Assembly: GCA_028703735.1 (NCBI GenBank)
Contig: JAQVMI010000056.1
Coordinates: forward strand, 1-9,099
Direction: 5' to 3'
From: Candidatus Cloacimonadota bacterium
GTDB lineage: Bacteria > Cloacimonadota > Cloacimonadia > Cloacimonadales > Cloacimonadaceae
DNA: 9,099 nt
Shown piece by piece: positions 5,477-9,099 of this stretch (position 1 is its first letter; every line of letters begins with the position of its first letter). Below the pieces are notes generated by a model. It had not been told where the DNA came from, searched no databases, and saw only the letters and a program-made list of their open reading frames with translations. Made by a program: the position numbers and the translations under genes.

Positions 5477-7231
5477 ATGACCAAAGGTATTGTAAAAGGT
5501 ATTATCGCTAATCTGGTTCAGGTGGAAGTTTCCGGTCCTGTTTCCCAAAATGAGATTTGCTATATAAATCTTGGGGGTGTGAACCTTATGGCAGAAGTTA
5601 TCAAGGTTATTGGTAACACAGCCTATACACAGGTTTTTGAAAGTACCCGCGGATTGCGCCCTGGCGATAAAGTGGAATTTACAGAACACATGCTGGAAGT
5701 GAAGCTTGGTCCCGGAATGCTATCCAAAAACTATGACGGACTGCAAAACGATTTAAACAAGATGAAAGGTGTTTACCTTACCCGTGGAGAATATACAGAT
5801 CCACTTGATGAGGAATCAGTTTGGAAATTTACCCCTTTAGCAAAACCAGGTGATAAAGTTCGCAGTGGAGATTGGCTGGGAAGCGTTCCAGAAAGTTGGC
5901 TTAGCCATAAGATAATGGTACCGCTTTCACTAAGTGGGGAATACATTGTAAAGAGCGTTGCTAAAGAAGCTGAATACAAGATTAGCGATACCATTGCCGT
6001 TTTAGTGGATCACGATGGTACGGATATCCCGGTAAATATGATCCAGAGATGGCCTGTAAAAATACCTATCAAAGCATATAAAGAAAAACCCAGACCATTT
6101 AAACTAATGGAAACCGGGGTTCGAACAATGGATACACTGAACCCCATGGTTGAAGGTGGAACAGGCTTTATTCCCGGTCCTTTCGGTGCAGGAAAAACGG
6201 TGCTTCAACATGCCATTTCCAAAAATGCCGAAGCTGATCTCATTATTGTTGCCGCATGTGGTGAACGTGCTAACGAAGTTGTGGAGCTTTTCGTGGAATT
6301 CCCCGAGCTGGATGATCCACGCACCGGACGCAAACTAATGGAACGTACCATAATTATTTGTAACACTTCCAATATGCCTGTTGCTTCTCGTGAAGCATCT
6401 GTTTATACAGCTATGACAATTGCAGAATACTACCGCAATATGGGCTTGAAAGTCCTTCTATTGGCAGATTCCACTTCTCGCTGGGCACAAGCCTTACGTG
6501 AAATGAGTAATCGCATGGAAGAGCTTCCCGGACCAGATGCTTTCCCCATGGATCTTCCTGCTATTGTTTCCAGTTTTTATGCCCGTGCAGGATTCGTGTA
6601 TCTCAATAACGGAGCAAGCGGTTCTATCACCTTTATTGGAACAGTTTCCCCTGCCGGTGGAAACCTTAAGGAACCTGTAACAGAATCCACCAAAAAAGCT
6701 GCCCGCTGCTTCTATGCTCTATCTCAAGCCAGAGCAGATAGTAAACGTTATCCTGCCGTAGATCCCATCGATTCTTATAGTAAGTATCTGGAGTATCCGG
6801 AAGTAATTGAATACTTAAACGCTAATGTTAGCCCCCATTGGGTAAAAGATGTGAACCATGCAAAGGACATTCTTTTAAGGGGAAAAGAAGCTCAGGAACA
6901 GATTAATATTCTGGGTGATGATGGTGTTCCCTTATCTTACCACGATAAACAGTGGAAAAGTGAGCTGATAGACAAAATCATTTTGCAACAAGATGGTTTT
7001 GATAAAGTAGATCAATCCACCCCTATGATACGTCAGAAGTATATGCTGGAGCTAATTTTAGGGCTATGTGCAATGGATTTTGTATTTGAATCTTTCGACG
7101 AAGTAATGCCCTATTATGTTAAGCTGATAAACCTTTGCGGACAGATGAATTATCAGGAGTTCGAAAGCCCAGACTTTAAAAAGTATGAAACAGAACTTAA
7201 TAATGTAGTTGAAGAAAGGAGAGCTAAATAA
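5477..7231 (+). CDS. atpA: V-type ATP synthase/ATPase catalytic subunit A
   Basis: The 584-residue protein is full length for the catalytic A subunit, which hydrolyses or makes ATP in the A3B3 head at the cytoplasmic membrane. The N-terminal beta-barrel (1-70) is followed by the insertion typical of A subunits (about 110-190, the so-called non-homologous region). Walker A is GPFGAGKT at 234-241, the catalytic glutamate lies in CGERANEV (261-268), and Walker B with its surroundings is LLLADSTSRWAQALREMS (328-345). The helical C-terminal domain follows from about 440. AGAAGG (5463-5468) eight bases before ATG supports the start. The TAA overlaps the ATG of atpB by one base. All catalytic marks are present, so the enzyme should be active. 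The direction of action cannot be told here. Confidence 0.98.
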   Translation: MTKGIVKGIIANLVQVEVSGPVSQNEICYINLGGVNLMAEVIKVIGNTAYTQVFESTRGLRPGDKVEFTEHMLEVKLGPGMLSKNYDGLQNDLNKMKGVYLTRGEYTDPLDEESVWKFTPLAKPGDKVRSGDWLGSVPESWLSHKIMVPLSLSGEYIVKSVAKEAEYKISDTIAVLVDHDGTDIPVNMIQRWPVKIPIKAYKEKPRPFKLMETGVRTMDTLNPMVEGGTGFIPGPFGAGKTVLQHAISKNAEADLIIVAACGERANEVVELFVEFPELDDPRTGRKLMERTIIICNTSNMPVASREASVYTAMTIAEYYRNMGLKVLLLADSTSRWAQALREMSNRMEELPGPDAFPMDLPAIVSSFYARAGFVYLNNGASGSITFIGTVSPAGGNLKEPVTESTKKAARCFYALSQARADSKRYPAVDPIDSYSKYLEYPEVIEYLNANVSPHWVKDVNHAKDILLRGKEAQEQINILGDDGVPLSYHDKQWKSELIDKIILQQDGFDKVDQSTPMIRQKYMLELILGLCAMDFVFESFDEVMPYYVKLINLCGQMNYQEFESPDFKKYETELNNVVEERRAK

Positions 7232-8553
7232 TGGCAACACAAGCTTTTCAGAAGATATATACAAAACTGAACCAGATTACTAAAGCAACCTGCTCCATAA
7301 ACGCAACAGGAGTTGGGAATGAAGAACTTGCAACCGTTTCCGGAAGATTAGCTCAAGTTGTGAAGATATTGGGCGAAACTGTTACCCTGCAGATATTTGC
7401 AGGAACAGAAGGTATCGGAACCGATGCAGAAGTAGTTTTCTTTGGCAAAGCTCCAACCCTAAAAGTTAGCGAACAACTTGGGGGTCGTTTCTTTAATGCC
7501 TATGGCGAACCAATTGATGGCGGACCGGAAATTGAGGGTGAAGAAATTGAGATAGGTGGACCATCTGTAAACCCCGTTCGCAGAAAACAACCTTCCGAAC
7601 TAATCGCCACAGGTATTGCAGGTATAGATCTTAATAATACTTTGGTTACGGGACAGAAAATTCCTTTCTTTGCTGATCCAGATCAACCTTATAATGAAGT
7701 GATGGCTATGGTAGCTCTTAGAGCTCAGAGTGACAAAATCATTCTGGGTGGTATGGGGCTATCCAATGATGACTATCTGCTGTATAAAAATACCTTCGAA
7801 AATGCTGGAGTTATAGACAGGATTATCTCCTTTGTTAATACTACGGAAGACCCCACTGTGGAACGTTTGCTGGTGCCCAATATGGCACTGGCTGCAGCAG
7901 AATACTTTGCCCTGGAGAAAAACGAGAAAGTATTGGTGCTTTTAACGGATATGACCCTTTATTGCGATGCCCTTAGCATCGTGTCTAACAGAATGGATCA
8001 GATTCCCTCCAAGGATAGTATGCCGGGTTCGCTTTATAGTGATCTTGCAAAACTTTATGAAAAGGCTGTGCAATTCCCTGATGGTGGTTCTATTACAATT
8101 ATTGCTGTTACCACTTTATCCGGAGGTGATATAACTCATGCAATTCCAGATAACACAGGTTATATTACGGAAGGTCAGCTTTTCCTGAAACGTGATACTG
8201 ATATTTCCAAGGTAATAGTAGATCCCTTCCGCTCACTTTCCCGGCTAAAACAACTTGTGATAGGCAAAAAGACCCGTGCAGATCACCCTCAGGTGATGAA
8301 TACTGCTGTTCGGTTATACGCAGATGCTGCCAGCGCAAAAACTAAGCTGGAAAACGGATTCGACCTTTCCGATTATGATGAACGTGTGCTTCAATTTGCA
8401 CATGAGTACTCTGAACATATCCTTGCCATCGATGTAAATGTAACTACCGATGCCATGCTGGATACTACCTGGGAGCTATTCCAACGTTATTTCAACAAGG
8501 CAGAGATTGGTATAAAAGATGAATTCATGAAGATACACTGGAAAAAGGTATGA
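7231..8553 (+). CDS. atpB: V-type ATP synthase/ATPase subunit B
   Basis: The 440-residue product is the non-catalytic B subunit that alternates with A in the head. As is normal for B, there is no P-loop: its place is taken by FFADPDQPYNEV (146-157). The LGGMGLSNDDYLL stretch (172-184) is like that of chlamydial B subunits, and SLSRL (335-339) carries the arginine that reaches into the neighbouring A active site in this family. The N-terminal barrel (1-75) and helical C-terminus are present. A strong AAAGGAG (7215-7221) inside the end of atpA serves this start, which overlaps the atpA stop as TAATG. Its own stop overlaps the start of atpD as ATGA, so translation of the three genes is likely coupled. 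Confidence 0.98.
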   Translation: MATQAFQKIYTKLNQITKATCSINATGVGNEELATVSGRLAQVVKILGETVTLQIFAGTEGIGTDAEVVFFGKAPTLKVSEQLGGRFFNAYGEPIDGGPEIEGEEIEIGGPSVNPVRRKQPSELIATGIAGIDLNNTLVTGQKIPFFADPDQPYNEVMAMVALRAQSDKIILGGMGLSNDDYLLYKNTFENAGVIDRIISFVNTTEDPTVERLLVPNMALAAAEYFALEKNEKVLVLLTDMTLYCDALSIVSNRMDQIPSKDSMPGSLYSDLAKLYEKAVQFPDGGSITIIAVTTLSGGDITHAIPDNTGYITEGQLFLKRDTDISKVIVDPFRSLSRLKQLVIGKKTRADHPQVMNTAVRLYADAASAKTKLENGFDLSDYDERVLQFAHEYSEHILAIDVNVTTDAMLDTTWELFQRYFNKAEIGIKDEFMKIHWKKV

Positions 8554-9099
8554 ACCTAAACATCCAATATAACAAGATATCTCAGTTGCAGTTAATTAAG
8601 CAACTGGGGGTGCGCCAAAAAGCTTTACCAACGCTTAAAAATAAGGAATCCGCTCTTAGGCTGGAAGTAAAGAAAGCCAGGGATAAGGCAGCTGAGCTGG
8701 ATAGTTTGGTACGGGAACGCACCCAGGATATGGAAGCATTCATGAAGCTTTGGGGAGAATTTGATCCCAGTTTGCTGAAGATAAAGCATGTTGAGATAAA
8801 AACCCGTAAGATTGCAGGCGTAAAAACTCCACTTCTGGCAGATATCGAATATGAAAAGCCTGCCTTCAATCTTTTCAAAGCGCCTTCATGGTTTCCAGAG
8901 GGAATTACGATGCTGCAAGATTTATCAAAACTGCAAATTGAACGTGAGTTCTTTATCAGGAAAATGCACATTCTGGAACAAGTTCGCAAGAAGACTACTC
9001 AGAAAGTTAATCTTTATGAGAAGGTTCAAATCCCGGCTTTCGAGGAAGCGATCTTGAAGATTAAGCGATTTCTGGAAGATGAGGAAAACCTATCCAAAG
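8550..9099 (+). CDS. atpD: V-type ATP synthase/ATPase subunit D (3' partial)
   Basis: An open frame starts at ATG 8550, overlapping the atpB stop (ATGA), and runs off the right edge after 183 residues. It has the features of subunit D, the central rotor shaft: a long N-terminal helix with an early KQLGVRQKALPTLKNKES segment (residues 18-35), a middle region of mixed structure (about 80-120), and a second long helix holding KVNLYEKVQIPAFEEAI (about 152-168), where D proteins typically carry a conserved V-N-x-L-E-x-x-x-I-P motif. Bacterial D proteins are usually about 200-210 residues, so only a short tail is missing. No strong ribosome site precedes it, which fits coupling to atpB. Family and position are clear. 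Confidence 0.93.
   Translation, partial: MNLNIQYNKISQLQLIKQLGVRQKALPTLKNKESALRLEVKKARDKAAELDSLVRERTQDMEAFMKLWGEFDPSLLKIKHVEIKTRKIAGVKTPLLADIEYEKPAFNLFKAPSWFPEGITMLQDLSKLQIEREFFIRKMHILEQVRKKTTQKVNLYEKVQIPAFEEAILKIKRFLEDEENLSK

Noticed and set aside
7666..7701. Missing P-loop in subunit B as a sign of a defective ATPase
   Set aside because: Loss of Walker A in B is normal for V/A-type ATPases; subunit A carries the intact catalytic site.

Overview
The window carries two short stretches of bacterial metabolism and the first part of a V-type (A/V-type) ATPase operon. The best guess for the source is a member of Candidatus Cloacimonadota (the Cloacimonas lineage) or a nearby anaerobic group of the Fibrobacterota-Chlorobiota-Bacteroidota neighbourhood. 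This guess rests on three things: a surface protein with hexosaminidase-type repeats ending in a Por/type IX-like C-terminal sorting domain, a bacterial V-ATPase operon of the Chlamydia/Borrelia/Bacteroidota layout, and a bacterial homologue of archaeal cyclic 2,3-diphosphoglycerate synthetase. No rRNA or other phylogenetic marker is present, so the assignment is inference.

Layout. Positions 1-794 (+) hold the 3' end of a large secreted protein with two tandem 82-residue repeats and a C-terminal sorting domain. Positions 795-1151 have no gene but contain three inverted repeats. This is the convergent gap between the secreted protein and a minus-strand pair: carbamate kinase (arcC, 1152-2099) and, upstream of it, a cyclic 2,3-diphosphoglycerate synthetase-like P-loop protein (cpgS, 2206-3540). 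The 106-base gap between these two holds a hairpin terminator and a possible separate arcC promoter. The divergent gap 3541-3967 holds an 85-base inverted repeat with a 31-bp perfect stem and a possible promoter for the ATPase operon. From 3968 to the right edge run, on the plus strand and nearly without gaps, V-ATPase subunit E, a DUF2764 protein, catalytic subunit A, subunit B, and the start of subunit D, which is cut by the window end.

How they work together. Subunits A and B form the catalytic hexamer, D the central shaft, and E the peripheral stalk. The DUF2764 protein occupies the operon slot where one would look for the missing coupling subunit. The membrane subunits (I and K), which decide whether H+ or Na+ is moved, must lie beyond the right edge. 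Carbamate kinase makes ATP from carbamoyl phosphate, as expected for an amino-acid fermenter. The job of its cpgS-like neighbour in bacteria is not settled. The most unusual features are the long inverted repeat, the cpgS-arcC pairing and its compact intergenic control region, and the DUF2764 gene.
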